Source: JACVRW01 sp046735115 (lineage in GTDB: Bacteria > Actinomycetota > Thermoleophilia > Solirubrobacterales > Thermoleophilaceae). Taken from it: DNA of 27,638 nt. Below, piece by piece: positions 7,717 through 15,760 of the stretch (its first letter is position 1; every line of letters starts with the position of its first letter). The notes below the pieces were generated by a model. The model was not told the origin of the DNA. It did no database searches and saw only the letters and a program-made list of their open reading frames with translations. A program made the position numbers and the translations under genes. The stretch covers positions 1 through 27,638 of the forward strand of contig JBKPSR010000166.1 in the NCBI GenBank assembly GCA_046735115.1. The letters are read 5' to 3'.

Positions 7717-8655
7717 ATGTGCGGCATCGCAGGGATCATCTACCGCGACGGCGGCGGCGAGCGCAAGGTCGGCCGCGACATGACGGCCATGCTCCAGGCC
7801 ATGAAGCACCGCGGCCCGGACTCCACGGGCTACGCGCTCTACCGCCCCGAGGCCGACGGCTACGTCATGCACGTGAAGCTCATGGAGTCGAGCAACGGCC
7901 ACGCCGAGTTCGACTTCGCCGAGCGGCTGCGCCGGCAGCGGGCCGACGTCGAGGGCAGGATGCGCTCGCTCGGCGCCGACATCGCCGACATCCACGGCCC
8001 CTCCGACCATGCGATGACGCTCACCTTTGGCTATGACGGTGACCTCAAGCAGCTGGCCGATTACGTCGAAGACGTGCGCGGGACCGAGGTTCTATCTCTC
8101 GGGAAGACGCTCGAGATCGTGAAGGACCTGGGAGACGCGAAGACGGTGGCCGCCGACTACGGTCTGGAGGGCTTCATCGGAACCCATGCGATCGGGCACG
8201 CGCGTATGGCGACCGAATCGGACGTCGACATCGCCAACGCTCACCCGTACTGGGCGTATCCCTTCCCGGACGTCGCCGTCGTGCACAACGGCCAGCTCAC
8301 CAACTACCACCAGTGGAAGCGGCGCCTCGAGCGTGCCGGCCACCGGTTCCAGTCCGAGTGCGACAGCGAGATCATCGCCGTCTATCTCGCCGAGCGGATG
8401 GCGCAGGGCGACTCGCTCGAGGACTCGATGCGGCGCAGCCTCGAGGAGCTCGACGGCGTCTTCACGTACATCTGCGTGACCGAGGACGCCCTCGGGGTCG
8501 CCAAGGACGAACTGGGGGCAAAGCCGCTCGTGCTCTACGAGTCCGACGACCTCGTTGCGCTTGCGAGCGAGGAGATCGCGATCCGCAAGGTGGTGGACCG
8601 CGAGATAGAGACTTACGACCCCTATGAGGGCGCGGTGATGGTGTGGACCAGGTAA
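7717..8655 (+). CDS. mgsA: Class II glutamine amidotransferase-like subunit (MgsA/GlxB type)
   Basis: This 312-residue protein begins MCGIAGIIY, so removal of Met would expose the N-terminal nucleophile Cys2 of class II glutamine amidotransferases. Further family segments are MKHRGPDSTGYALY, IGHARMATESDVD (the conserved Arg), AHPYWAY and VVHNGQLTNY. It corresponds to the amidotransferase domain of glutamate synthase as a separate chain. In the N-methylglutamate pathway this subunit (MgsA) is thought to act on gamma-glutamylmethylamide or an equivalent donor and channel the amine to the FMN subunit. It lies 47 bases after the ligase and overlaps the next gene by 13 bases. An insert around residues 65-150 separates the nucleophile region from the HARMATES segment. 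Confidence 0.85.
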   Translation: MCGIAGIIYRDGGGERKVGRDMTAMLQAMKHRGPDSTGYALYRPEADGYVMHVKLMESSNGHAEFDFAERLRRQRADVEGRMRSLGADIADIHGPSDHAMTLTFGYDGDLKQLADYVEDVRGTEVLSLGKTLEIVKDLGDAKTVAADYGLEGFIGTHAIGHARMATESDVDIANAHPYWAYPFPDVAVVHNGQLTNYHQWKRRLERAGHRFQSECDSEIIAVYLAERMAQGDSLEDSMRRSLEELDGVFTYICVTEDALGVAKDELGAKPLVLYESDDLVALASEEIAIRKVVDREIETYDPYEGAVMVWTR

Positions 8656-9428
8656 CGGAGGAGATCCTGTTCGACCCGCGCGGCCTTGTCGAGCTCGACG
8701 ACAAGGTCCCGAACGTCGCCGAAATCGACGGTGATAGCGCGCAGTTCGACGCGAAGGACCTCACGACGCGCAAGATCAATGCTGAACTGAGACGGCTGGT
8801 CTACGGGGAGCGGATCAAGGAGGTCACGATCCTCAACCCGTCGGCGAGGCACTCCCTCGGCGTCGGGATCCTTACACGCTGCAAGATCACCTTCGAAGGC
8901 TCACTCGGCTACTTCGGCGTCGGCCTCATCGACGGCCCCGAGGTGCAGATCAACGGGCGCGTCGGCTGGAGCGTCGCCGAGAACATGATGTCAGGCGTCG
9001 TGGTGATCGAATCGAATGCCGGATCGTTGGCGGGCGCCGCCTTAAGGGGTGGGGACCTCGTGGTGAAAGGCCAGGTCGGCGCCCGCACCGGCATCGATCA
9101 GAAGGGCGGCACGATCATCGTGCTCGGGAACGCCGGCTCGATGACCGGCTTCATGATGCAGCGCGGCCGCCAGATCATCTGCGGCGACGTCGGCCCCGGC
9201 CTCGGCGACTCCATGTACGACGGCACGATCTACGTCGGCGGCAAGGTGAAGTCGCTGGGCATCGACTGCGTGCCGGGGGGGTGGACGGAGCAAGACACCG
9301 AGCTGATCGAGCGCAAGTTCCGCATCTACGGCCTCGGCGACCCGCCCGAGCTCCGGAAGTTCGTCTGCGGCAAGAAGCTCTACAACTACGACCAGCTCGA
9401 GCCGAGCGAGCGAAAGCTGGTGCTCTGA
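8643..9428 (+). CDS. mgsB: GXGXG-domain glutamate synthase-like subunit (MgsB/GlxC type)
   Basis: This 261-residue protein consists mainly of the right-handed beta-helix GXGXG domain found at the C-terminus of glutamate synthase large subunits. Repeating turns are visible: FGVGLIDGPEVQINGRVGW, SLAGAALRGGDLVVKGQVG, GTIIVLGNAGSMTGFMMQRG and GDVGPGLGDSMYDGTIYVGG. The domain is structural, joining the amidotransferase and FMN-synthase parts. The GTG start at 8643 lies inside the 3' end of the amidotransferase gene (13-base overlap), and the stop overlaps the next ATG by one base, so the three subunits are translationally coupled. It is a separate gene rather than fused, as in MgsABC and archaeal-type glutamate synthases. 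Confidence 0.87.
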   Translation: MDQVTEEILFDPRGLVELDDKVPNVAEIDGDSAQFDAKDLTTRKINAELRRLVYGERIKEVTILNPSARHSLGVGILTRCKITFEGSLGYFGVGLIDGPEVQINGRVGWSVAENMMSGVVVIESNAGSLAGAALRGGDLVVKGQVGARTGIDQKGGTIIVLGNAGSMTGFMMQRGRQIICGDVGPGLGDSMYDGTIYVGGKVKSLGIDCVPGGWTEQDTELIERKFRIYGLGDPPELRKFVCGKKLYNYDQLEPSERKLVL

Positions 9429-10879
9429 TGGCCGACGAGAACGCACCCAGCGACAAGACCGTCCTCGGCCGCAGCAAGATCTTCACGCCGGATGTCATCG
9501 ACGACATCCACATGAAGGCCGAGCTCGGCCGCTACCGGATGCGCGGCTTCTCGATGTTCAAGAAGATCCCGCACTGGGACGAGCTGATCTTCCTGCCGGG
9601 CACGCTCACTCGCTTCGTGATCGAGGGCTACCGCGAGAAGTGCGTGACGAAGACCGTGCTCGGCTCGCGCTTCGCCAAGAAGCCGATCGAGCTCGACATC
9701 CCGATCTACATCACGGGGATGAGCTTCGGCGCCCTGTCGATCGAGGCGAAGATGGCGCTCGCGAAGGGCGCCAGCATGGCCGGCACCGCCACCTGCTCGG
9801 GGGAGGGCGGAATGATCCCGCCCGAGCGCGACCTCTCGACCAAGTGGTACTACCAGATCATCCAGAGCCGGTACGGGTTCAACCCGCACCACCTGATGCT
9901 GGCCGACGCCGTCGAGTTCTTCATCGGCCAGGGCTGCAAGGTCGGTCTCGGCGGCCACCTGATGGGCCAGAAGGTGACCGAGCAGGTGGCCGAGATGCGC
10001 TCCCTGCCCGCCGGCATCGACCAGCGGTCGCCGGCCCGCCACCCCGACTGGCTCGGCCCGGACGATCTCAGCCTCAAGGTCCAGGAGACCCGCGAGGCCA
10101 CCAACTACGAGATCCCGATCCAGCTGAAGCTCGGCGCCGCGCGCGTGTACGACGACGTGCGCATGGCCGCCAAGTGCGGGCCGGACATCATCTATCTCGA
10201 CGGTGCCGAGGGCGGCACCGGCGCGGGCCCGCACGTGGCCGCCGAGGAGACCGGCATCCCGCTGATGGCGGCGATCCCGGAGGCGCGCCGCGCGCTCGAG
10301 GACGTGGGCCTGGCGGACGAGATCGACCTGGTCGTGGCGGGCGGCATCCGCAACGGCGGCGACGTGGCCAAGTGCATCGCGCTGGGCGCCGACGCGGTCG
10401 CGATCGGCCACTCCGCCCTGATGGCGCTCAACTGCAACAAGGAGATCCCGGGCGTCACCGACTACGAGGGCACGATCGGAGTGCCCGCGGGCCAGTGCTA
10501 CCACTGCCACACGGGCCGCTGCCCGGTCGGCATCACGACGCAGGACCCGGAGCTCCGCAAGCGCCTGCACGTCGAGGAGGCGGCAAACCGGGTCTACAAC
10601 TTCCTCCACACGCTCACGCTCGAGGTGCAGATGCTCGCACGCGCATGCGGGAAGACGAACGTGCACTCGCTGGAGCCGGAGGACCTCGCCGCGCTCACCA
10701 CCGAGGCCGCCGCGATGGCGCGTGTGCCGCTTGCCGGCACGGACTACATCCCGGGCGTCAGCGAGGAACGAGCGCTCGAGCGGATCGAGACGCTCCTCGA
10801 CCGCTATCTGGCCAATCCGGTGGACGAGCTCCCCGTGGTGCCGGAGAGGGCGGGCGCCGGCGGGGAGGAGGCGAGATGA
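9428..10879 (+). CDS. mgsC: FMN-binding glutamate synthase-like subunit (MgsC/GlxD type)
   Basis: This 483-residue protein is the synthase barrel of glutamate synthase as a stand-alone chain. Recognisable are ITGMSFGALSIEAKMALAKG, GTATCSGEGGMIPPE, QIKLGAARV-like QLKLGAARVYDD, YLDGAEGGTGAGP and GGIRNGGDVAKCIALGADAVAIG (FMN/phosphate binding). A cysteine cluster CYHCHTGRCPVGI at residues 357-369 matches the [3Fe-4S] site, with spacing C-x2-C-x4-C instead of the C-x5-C-x4-C usual in GltB. It would condense 2-oxoglutarate with ammonia or methylamine, giving glutamate or N-methylglutamate. The ATG at 9428 shares a base with the upstream stop. The C-terminal 60 residues after EVQMLARACGK form a helical tail. 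Confidence 0.9.
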   Translation: MADENAPSDKTVLGRSKIFTPDVIDDIHMKAELGRYRMRGFSMFKKIPHWDELIFLPGTLTRFVIEGYREKCVTKTVLGSRFAKKPIELDIPIYITGMSFGALSIEAKMALAKGASMAGTATCSGEGGMIPPERDLSTKWYYQIIQSRYGFNPHHLMLADAVEFFIGQGCKVGLGGHLMGQKVTEQVAEMRSLPAGIDQRSPARHPDWLGPDDLSLKVQETREATNYEIPIQLKLGAARVYDDVRMAAKCGPDIIYLDGAEGGTGAGPHVAAEETGIPLMAAIPEARRALEDVGLADEIDLVVAGGIRNGGDVAKCIALGADAVAIGHSALMALNCNKEIPGVTDYEGTIGVPAGQCYHCHTGRCPVGITTQDPELRKRLHVEEAANRVYNFLHTLTLEVQMLARACGKTNVHSLEPEDLAALTTEAAAMARVPLAGTDYIPGVSEERALERIETLLDRYLANPVDELPVVPERAGAGGEEAR

Positions 10880-11325
10880 GCGAGGACGCTCGCCCCAGCA
10901 CGCGCGAGCCCGAGAAGATCGTCTCGATCGACTCGGAGTACCTGGCCGGGAAGCGCTTCCCGTACCAGGAGGACATCTCCACGCTCGACGGCATCGACTT
11001 GGAGGCGGCCACGCCGGGCCAGGACATCAACTGGCTCGAGGACATCGAGCTGCTCGAAGAGGAGGGGATGCCGGCGGTGTTCGACCGCTACTCGAATTCC
11101 TTCCTCAAGATCTACTTCGACATCCCCGAGGGCCGCGAGAACGAGATCGCGCGCAAGGTGCTGATCGCGCATCTTCAGTCGGGCAACTCCTACGGGATCC
11201 GGCTGAAGGAGCAGCACTGCAAGTTCCCGCAGCCCGAGCTGGGTCCCTGGGTTAAGGACACCAGGACGGTCGGGGCCGACTGGAAGCCGTCGGTGCTCGA
11301 AGGCTGGGAGCCGCCGCTCCACTGA
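10876..11325 (+). CDS. Conserved-looking protein of unknown family, fourth gene of the mgs operon
   Basis: I do not recognise this 149-residue protein. It is acidic, has no signal peptide or membrane segment, and has a single cysteine (in KEQHCKF). Distinct segments are a GKRFPYQEDISTLDG stretch near residue 25, an acidic LEDIELLEEEGMP helix, YSNSFLKIYFDIPEGRE, and a C-terminal part rich in Trp and Pro. The ATG overlaps the MgsC-like stop (ATGA), and its own stop overlaps the start of the FAD oxidoreductase (TGATG), so it is tightly coupled to both and is surely a real gene. An accessory subunit or assembly factor of the synthase or the oxidoreductase is a reasonable guess, but nothing in the sequence proves it. 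Confidence 0.8.
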   Translation: MSEDARPSTREPEKIVSIDSEYLAGKRFPYQEDISTLDGIDLEAATPGQDINWLEDIELLEEEGMPAVFDRYSNSFLKIYFDIPEGRENEIARKVLIAHLQSGNSYGIRLKEQHCKFPQPELGPWVKDTRTVGADWKPSVLEGWEPPLH

Positions 11326-12611
11326 TGTCGCGCGAACGCTCCGTCCCATACCTGGTAATCGGAGCGGGCGTCCACGGCCTCTCCACCGCCTGGCACCTCG
11401 CCGAGCGCGGCGAGCAGGTGCTCGTCCTCGACAAGACGGCCGTGGCCGCCGGCGCATCCGGCATCGCATGCGGCGTCGTCCGGAACAACTACTTCCAGCC
11501 CGCGATGTCGGAGCTGATGGCCGCGTGTGTCGAGATCTGGGAATCCGACCCCGCGACCTTCCACTACCACGGCTCCGGCTACGTCGCGCTCGGCGACGGC
11601 GACCAGGAGGCCGACCTCACGACGGTCCACGAGCGCCAGGAGGGAATCGGCTACGAGTCGGAGCTCATCCTTGGCGAGGCCGAGGTCGCCGCGCACATGA
11701 GGACGATGTTCCCGGACTGGCGCGCGCCCGGCCTCTCCGTCTGCCTGCACGAGCACCGCGGCGGATTCGCGTTCAACAAGGAGTCGATCAGGGGCCTCGC
11801 TCAGAAGGCGCTCCGCGCGGGCGCCGAGATCGGCGAGGGCGTCGAGGTGACCGGCTTCGAGCTCGACAGCTCGGGTGCCGTGACGCGCGTGGAGACGAGC
11901 GAGGGCGCGATCGCCGTCGGGCAGGTGATCGCTGCGGTGGGTCCGTGGGTTGCGCGGATGTGGGGACTCCTCGGCCTCCCGCGCCGGCTCGACATCCGCT
12001 CGCCGGACGGCTCCGTCGCGCGCGACCGCGAGATGTGGACCTACTGGTACCTCCAGGAGGGCGAGATCGGCGTCGACCCGAGCATCTTCGTCACAGCCGA
12101 CGGCGAGCTGCCGCCGGTCCTCCACGTCGACAGCCACGCGCCGCTCCACGCCGACGACGGCACGCTCATCACGAGCGACCAGTGGGGCGTCTACTTCAAA
12201 CAGGACAAGCACGGCGTGCAGGGCGGAGCGAGCCCGCTTCCGCAGGGCCACGACTTCGACGTGGACCCGTACCCGACAGGCAGCGCCGGGGAGAGCTTCC
12301 CCGACCTGTGGTGCGCGGCGCTCTCCCACTGCATGGAGCGCTTCGAGGGCTGCCGCCCGAAGTACAACCAGGTGCGCTCAGGAGGCGTCGGCGCCTTCAC
12401 GGCTGACAACTTCCCGGTCTTCGACTACATGCGCCCGAACGTCTTCGTGATCGCCGACTCGAACCACGGCTACAAGATGATCGCCGTGGGGCGCGAGGTG
12501 GCTAACGTCGTGCTGGGAGAGCACTCGAGCCTGCTGCACCCGTTCCGATACGAGCGCTTCGCGACCGGCGACCTCCACCCGGTCTCGCACAGCCCCTATC
12601 CCTGGAGCTGA
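11325..12611 (+). CDS. FAD-dependent amine oxidoreductase, DAO family
   Basis: This 428-residue cytoplasmic flavoprotein has the FAD-binding start YLVIGAGVHGLSTAWHL (GAGVHG at residues 13-18), ELDK-like LVLDK at the end of the second strand, GVVRNNYFQP after the loop, and a C-terminal DNFPVFDYMRPNVFVIADSNHGYKMIAVG flavin segment. It belongs with sarcosine, dimethylglycine and related oxidases but lacks the GcvT half of dimethylglycine dehydrogenases. It differs from the beta subunit at 1186: the N-terminal motif is RNNYFQP rather than RSNYKTP, and I see no covalent-FMN RHDAV motif. As the last gene of the ligase-mgs operon it could oxidise N-methylglutamate or a related N-substituted amino acid. 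The true substrate is not readable. Confidence 0.85.
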   Translation: MSRERSVPYLVIGAGVHGLSTAWHLAERGEQVLVLDKTAVAAGASGIACGVVRNNYFQPAMSELMAACVEIWESDPATFHYHGSGYVALGDGDQEADLTTVHERQEGIGYESELILGEAEVAAHMRTMFPDWRAPGLSVCLHEHRGGFAFNKESIRGLAQKALRAGAEIGEGVEVTGFELDSSGAVTRVETSEGAIAVGQVIAAVGPWVARMWGLLGLPRRLDIRSPDGSVARDREMWTYWYLQEGEIGVDPSIFVTADGELPPVLHVDSHAPLHADDGTLITSDQWGVYFKQDKHGVQGGASPLPQGHDFDVDPYPTGSAGESFPDLWCAALSHCMERFEGCRPKYNQVRSGGVGAFTADNFPVFDYMRPNVFVIADSNHGYKMIAVGREVANVVLGEHSSLLHPFRYERFATGDLHPVSHSPYPWS

Positions 12612-12655
12612 CTCCGGGTTAGGCTCGGCACACCCAGGTCAACCAAGGAGGCACC

Positions 12656-12928
12656 GTGCACGCAGTCGTGATCCGCGTCACGATCAACGACTTCGATCAA
12701 GGCCGCGAATTCCTGACCGAGCAGGTCGTGCCGCGCGTGTCGCAGGCGCCGGGTTTCGTCACCGGCCATTGGACGCGCTCCGACGACAGCAGCAACGGCC
12801 TGTCGATGATCGTGTTCGAGTCAGAGGAGGGCGCCCGAACGGTTGCCGACATGATCCAGTCGCAGGGCCCCGGCGAAGGCGTCACGCTCGAGGACGTAGA
12901 GATACGCGAGGTCGTCGCGAACGCCTGA
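12656..12928 (+). CDS. Small ferredoxin-fold (ABM/Dabb-like) protein, copy 1
   Basis: This 90-residue protein starts at a GTG with a strong AAGGAGG site. Its pattern of a beta-strand HAVVIRVTIND, a helix, VVPRVSQAPGFVTGHWTRS, GLSMIVFESEEGA and a final strand resembles the dimeric alpha+beta barrel fold of ABM/Dabb-type small monooxygenases or stress proteins. No catalytic residue can be assigned with confidence. It is followed by a close paralogue 22 bases later. A TAGGCT box at 12620-12625 about 30 bases upstream could be its own -10, so the pair may be transcribed separately from the mgs operon. Confidence 0.75.
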   Translation: MHAVVIRVTINDFDQGREFLTEQVVPRVSQAPGFVTGHWTRSDDSSNGLSMIVFESEEGARTVADMIQSQGPGEGVTLEDVEIREVVANA

Positions 12929-12950
12929 GCTGGCCACAGAGGAGGGCATC

Positions 12951-13223
12951 GTGCATGCAGTCGTGGTACGCGTGACCATCAATGACTTCGATGGAGCGCA
13001 GCAGGTGCTGAAGGAGCAGGTCGTGCCGCGCGCCTCGGGCGCGCCGGGTTTCGTCGCCGGCTATTGGACCCGGAGCGAGGACAACAGCGGGCTCTCGATG
13101 ATCATCTTTGAGTCGGAGGACGCCGCGAACGGGGCGGCGCAGATGATCCAGTCGCAGGGCTCGCCGAGCGACGCCGTCACGTTCGAGGGTGTCGAGGTCC
13201 GCAGCGTCGTGGCTCACGCGTAA
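12951..13223 (+). CDS. Small ferredoxin-fold (ABM/Dabb-like) protein, copy 2
   Basis: This is a 90-residue paralogue of the gene just upstream, about 60-65 percent identical by eye over its whole length (shared HAVV-RVTINDFD, EQVVPR, APGF, WTRS and MIQSQG blocks). It also starts with GTG behind a good AGAGGAGGG site. The two most likely arose by tandem duplication and could form a heterodimer, since this fold is normally dimeric. The role is unknown; family members include small cofactor-free monooxygenases and proteins with no known activity. Confidence 0.75.
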   Translation: MHAVVVRVTINDFDGAQQVLKEQVVPRASGAPGFVAGYWTRSEDNSGLSMIIFESEDAANGAAQMIQSQGSPSDAVTFEGVEVRSVVAHA

Positions 13224-13255
13224 GTGCGCCCCGTGCCGCCAGTAGCATCGTTCAC

Positions 13256-13690
13256 ATGCCACTGGTGGCGCCCTGGAAGCGCAAGAAGCGCGCACAGCCC
13301 GATCGTCTCGGCCACGAGCGGCCCGGCGCCGTCTTCGGCGGGCCGCCGATCACCGTCACCTGCAAGTGCGGGGAGAAGCGGGAGCTCAGCTACGGCGAGG
13401 ACTGGACCTGCGAGAGCTGCGCGCGGCGCTGGGACACCAACCAAATCCCCGCGGAGCAGTATCAGGCGATCCGCCACACGCAGCTCAGGTTCCGCGTGCT
13501 GCCCGTCGTCTACGGGCTCGTGGTGGTCGGCCTCGCGGCGTTCTTCACGCTCACCGGCAACATTTTCTCGGTCTTCATCCTGCTGCCGCTGTCGCTGATG
13601 CTCTGGTTCTACTTCGTCCGGCCCTTCCACCGCAGGCGCTACCGAAGGGCCATCGCGGAGCTCCCGAAGTGGGAGCTCCGCCCGGAGTAA
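13256..13690 (+). CDS. Zinc-ribbon membrane protein of unknown function
   Basis: This 144-residue protein begins with a basic segment (WKRKKR) and a four-cysteine zinc-ribbon-like motif: CKC at about residues 36-38 and CESC at about 52-55. Two hydrophobic segments follow (about 80-100 and 102-120), then a basic, cytoplasmic-looking tail. A TAGCAT box (13243-13248) ends seven bases before the ATG, and there is no ribosome site, so it is probably translated from a leaderless message. It converges with the permease gene, 19 bases apart. No family was recognised; a small membrane sensor or stress protein is conceivable. Confidence 0.7.
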   Translation: MPLVAPWKRKKRAQPDRLGHERPGAVFGGPPITVTCKCGEKRELSYGEDWTCESCARRWDTNQIPAEQYQAIRHTQLRFRVLPVVYGLVVVGLAAFFTLTGNIFSVFILLPLSLMLWFYFVRPFHRRRYRRAIAELPKWELRPE

Positions 13691-13709
13691 ATCTGCTGAA
13701 GGGCAGCCG

Positions 13710-15179
13710 CTAGACGGCCGGCGTTGCCGCCGCGGTCGGCTGCGACTCCGGCGGCATGGTCGGCGTCTCCTCGCGGAGACGGATCGGCGTGCGGTCCTCG
13801 ACGACGTGCCGCCAGATGTAGAGCAGGAGGCCCACGGCGAGCACGCCAATGCCGATCCAGGTCTTGTCCCAGCCGTAGCCGTACTTGTCCGCGTAGATGA
13901 ACGCGCCCGTGACGATGAACACCAGGTTGATCGCCGCGAGCAGCGCCGCAACCGGGGCCCACGCCGCGGCGAGCTTGATCGGCCGCGGCCAGTTCGGCCG
14001 GTCCCTCCGCAGCAGCAGGAAGCCGGTCAGCGCGAACACGTGCGCGAGCATGTAGCCGAGGTTGCCCGCCGCCAGGATGTCGAGCGGGTAGCCGAAGTAG
14101 CTGATCAGCAGCAGGTTGAGGATCACGTCCATCGTCATGGCGATGGCCGGCACGTGGTGCCGGTTCAGCCGGCCCAGCCACTTCGTGGTCATGCCGTCCT
14201 GCGCGATCCCGTACAGGGCTCTCGACCCGTCCATCGTCGCCGTGTTCATCGAGAGCAGGAGTCCCGCGATCAGGCACGCGATCAGGAAGTGCCCGAGCGC
14301 GTTCCCCACGATCGCGTCGAAGGCATCCTTGTAGAAGGCGATCGCGGTCGCGTCGTTCGCCACCGCCTCGGTTCCGAGCGTCCCGCCGAGCCCGAGCGGC
14401 AGCAGCGCGTAGACCAGGACCGAGAAGGCAGCCGAGGCGCGGAGAGCCCGAGGCGTGTCCCATTCGGGGTTGTGGTACTCCGGCGCGAACGCCGCAACCG
14501 TCTCGAACCCGTAGGCCGACCACCCCATGAAGTAGAGCCACGTCAGCGCCAGCCCGAGACCGCCGCCGGCGCCGATCTCCCAGGTCATGTTGTCGCTCGT
14601 CCAGTCGCCGGTGATGTAGGGGAGGAACATCAGCGTGGCCGCGGGCAGGATCAGCAGGCCGCCGGTCACGTAGCTCAGCCAGACGGCCGGCCGGATGCCG
14701 TAGATGTTGAAGATCCAAACCGCGAGGATGCAGCCGATGCCGATGTAGACCGGCAGGCTCCACTGGAAGTTCCCGACGTCCTGGGTGAAGGTCGTGTCGG
14801 AGAACCACTCGGCCTGCGCGAGCGTGCCGATCACGTACCCGTTGATCGCGAGGACGCTCGACCAGGCGAACCAGTAGCCGAACGTCGCCACGGGGCCGAT
14901 CAGCGAGAGGTATTTGCGCCACGCCTCGTGCGCGTAGAGCGAGATGCCGCCGGCCTTGTGCGGGAACATCGTCGCCATCTCGGCATAGACGTTGTTCTGG
15001 AGCGCTCCAAGCACCACGGAGATGGTCCACAGGACGAACGCCCCTGTGGTCCCGAGCACGCCGATCGACGCGCCAAGCGCGGCGATCAGGAAGCCCGGAT
15101 TCGCGAGTGCGACGACGAAGCCGTCCCACCACGTCATCGCCTTGAGGAGTTGTCTCTCCTCTACCTCGGCATGCGCCAT
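13710..15179 (-). CDS. APC-superfamily amino acid/amine permease
   Basis: This 489-residue integral membrane protein has about twelve hydrophobic segments. APC-type features include GFVVALANPGFLIAALGASIG in the first helix, GALQNNVYAEMATMFPHKAGG, and SMNTATMDGSRALYGIAQDGM in the middle. The start is the ATG at 15179, preceded by GGAGGGTC; upstream in-frame codons would add an unlikely Gly-rich tail. The C-terminal 35 residues are polar and cytoplasmic. Its position between amine-metabolism operons suggests import of an amino acid or methylated amine, but the substrate cannot be read. Its promoter region holds a perfect 14-base palindrome shared with the divergent gene. Confidence 0.88.
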   Translation of the reverse strand: MAHAEVEERQLLKAMTWWDGFVVALANPGFLIAALGASIGVLGTTGAFVLWTISVVLGALQNNVYAEMATMFPHKAGGISLYAHEAWRKYLSLIGPVATFGYWFAWSSVLAINGYVIGTLAQAEWFSDTTFTQDVGNFQWSLPVYIGIGCILAVWIFNIYGIRPAVWLSYVTGGLLILPAATLMFLPYITGDWTSDNMTWEIGAGGGLGLALTWLYFMGWSAYGFETVAAFAPEYHNPEWDTPRALRASAAFSVLVYALLPLGLGGTLGTEAVANDATAIAFYKDAFDAIVGNALGHFLIACLIAGLLLSMNTATMDGSRALYGIAQDGMTTKWLGRLNRHHVPAIAMTMDVILNLLLISYFGYPLDILAAGNLGYMLAHVFALTGFLLLRRDRPNWPRPIKLAAAWAPVAALLAAINLVFIVTGAFIYADKYGYGWDKTWIGIGVLAVGLLLYIWRHVVEDRTPIRLREETPTMPPESQPTAAATPAV

Positions 15180-15219
15180 TGACCCTCCACCTCCTCCGGT
15201 TGGCAGCGCCGTCGCGCTC

Positions 15220-15233
15220 GTACCAATTGGTAC
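15220..15233. promoter_or_regulatory. Perfect palindromic operator between permease and stress-protein genes
   Basis: GTACCAATTGGTAC is a perfect 14-base palindrome, 41 bases upstream of the permease ATG and between divergent genes. Another half-site, TTGTACCA, lies at 15241-15248. The spacing GTAC-N6-GTAC recurs at 16735-16748 ahead of the acyl-CoA-dehydrogenase-like operon, so one regulator may bind both. GT...AC half-sites are common for GntR-family proteins. Confidence 0.55.
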
Positions 15234-15274
15234 AGCGCCCTTGTACCATGCGCTGCGGACAGCAGTCAACACAG

Positions 15275-15760
15275 ATGGCGCAACTGATTGACCGCCGCGA
15301 AGGCCGCACCACGCGGGGGGCGGAGCCCACCCGCAAGCGTCCGGTCGTGCTCGGGACGCTGTCCGTCCGCGTCGACCCCAGCGCCGAGCGGATGGCGATC
15401 GACAGCGCGATCGAGGCCGGCGTCCCGCTGGTGATCGCGAACATCCTGAGGCTGCGCCCGATGCCCACGACGCTCGCGCTCGTGGGGCCCGAGGGCCTCA
15501 ACCTCCCGCACGAAGAGGACCTCGATGCGGTGCGCGCCACGGCTCAGCGCGCCGCGGACCTCGGCGTGCAGACCGAGCTGCTCCGGGTCACAACGCGGCG
15601 GCCTGTCACCGCGCTGCTTCAGGTCGTCCGAGAGAGGAATGCGGGGCTGCTTGTCTTCGGACCCGACCTGAAGCTGACGGGACGGCTGCGCTTCCGCATG
15701 GTCGCGCGCCGCCTTCGCCGCGAGGCGGGTTGCCTGATTTGGGTCGCGCCGGACGGGTAG
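15275..15760 (+). CDS. Universal-stress-protein-like protein
   Basis: This 161-residue cytoplasmic protein matches the UspA-like pattern: an N-terminal strand VVLGTLSVRVDPSAERMAIDSAIEAG, ANILRL, a helix AVRATAQRAADLGVQTELL, ALLQVVRERNAGLLVFGPD, and a final strand CLIWVAPDG. The ATP-binding G-x2-G-x9-G-[S/T] motif is not cleanly present (GPDLKLTGRLRFRMVARRL), so it may not bind nucleotide in the usual way. The start is uncertain: ATG at 15275 has no ribosome site, and ATG at 15248 overlaps the operator half-site. It is divergent from the permease and may share its regulation. Confidence 0.7.
   Translation: MAQLIDRREGRTTRGAEPTRKRPVVLGTLSVRVDPSAERMAIDSAIEAGVPLVIANILRLRPMPTTLALVGPEGLNLPHEEDLDAVRATAQRAADLGVQTELLRVTTRRPVTALLQVVRERNAGLLVFGPDLKLTGRLRFRMVARRLRREAGCLIWVAPDG

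Noticed and set aside
13639..15540. 633-codon minus-strand frame over the permease
   Set aside because: It is a shifted frame of the permease gene with Arg/Ala/Gly-rich composition and no domain. The membrane protein in the adjacent frame is the real product.
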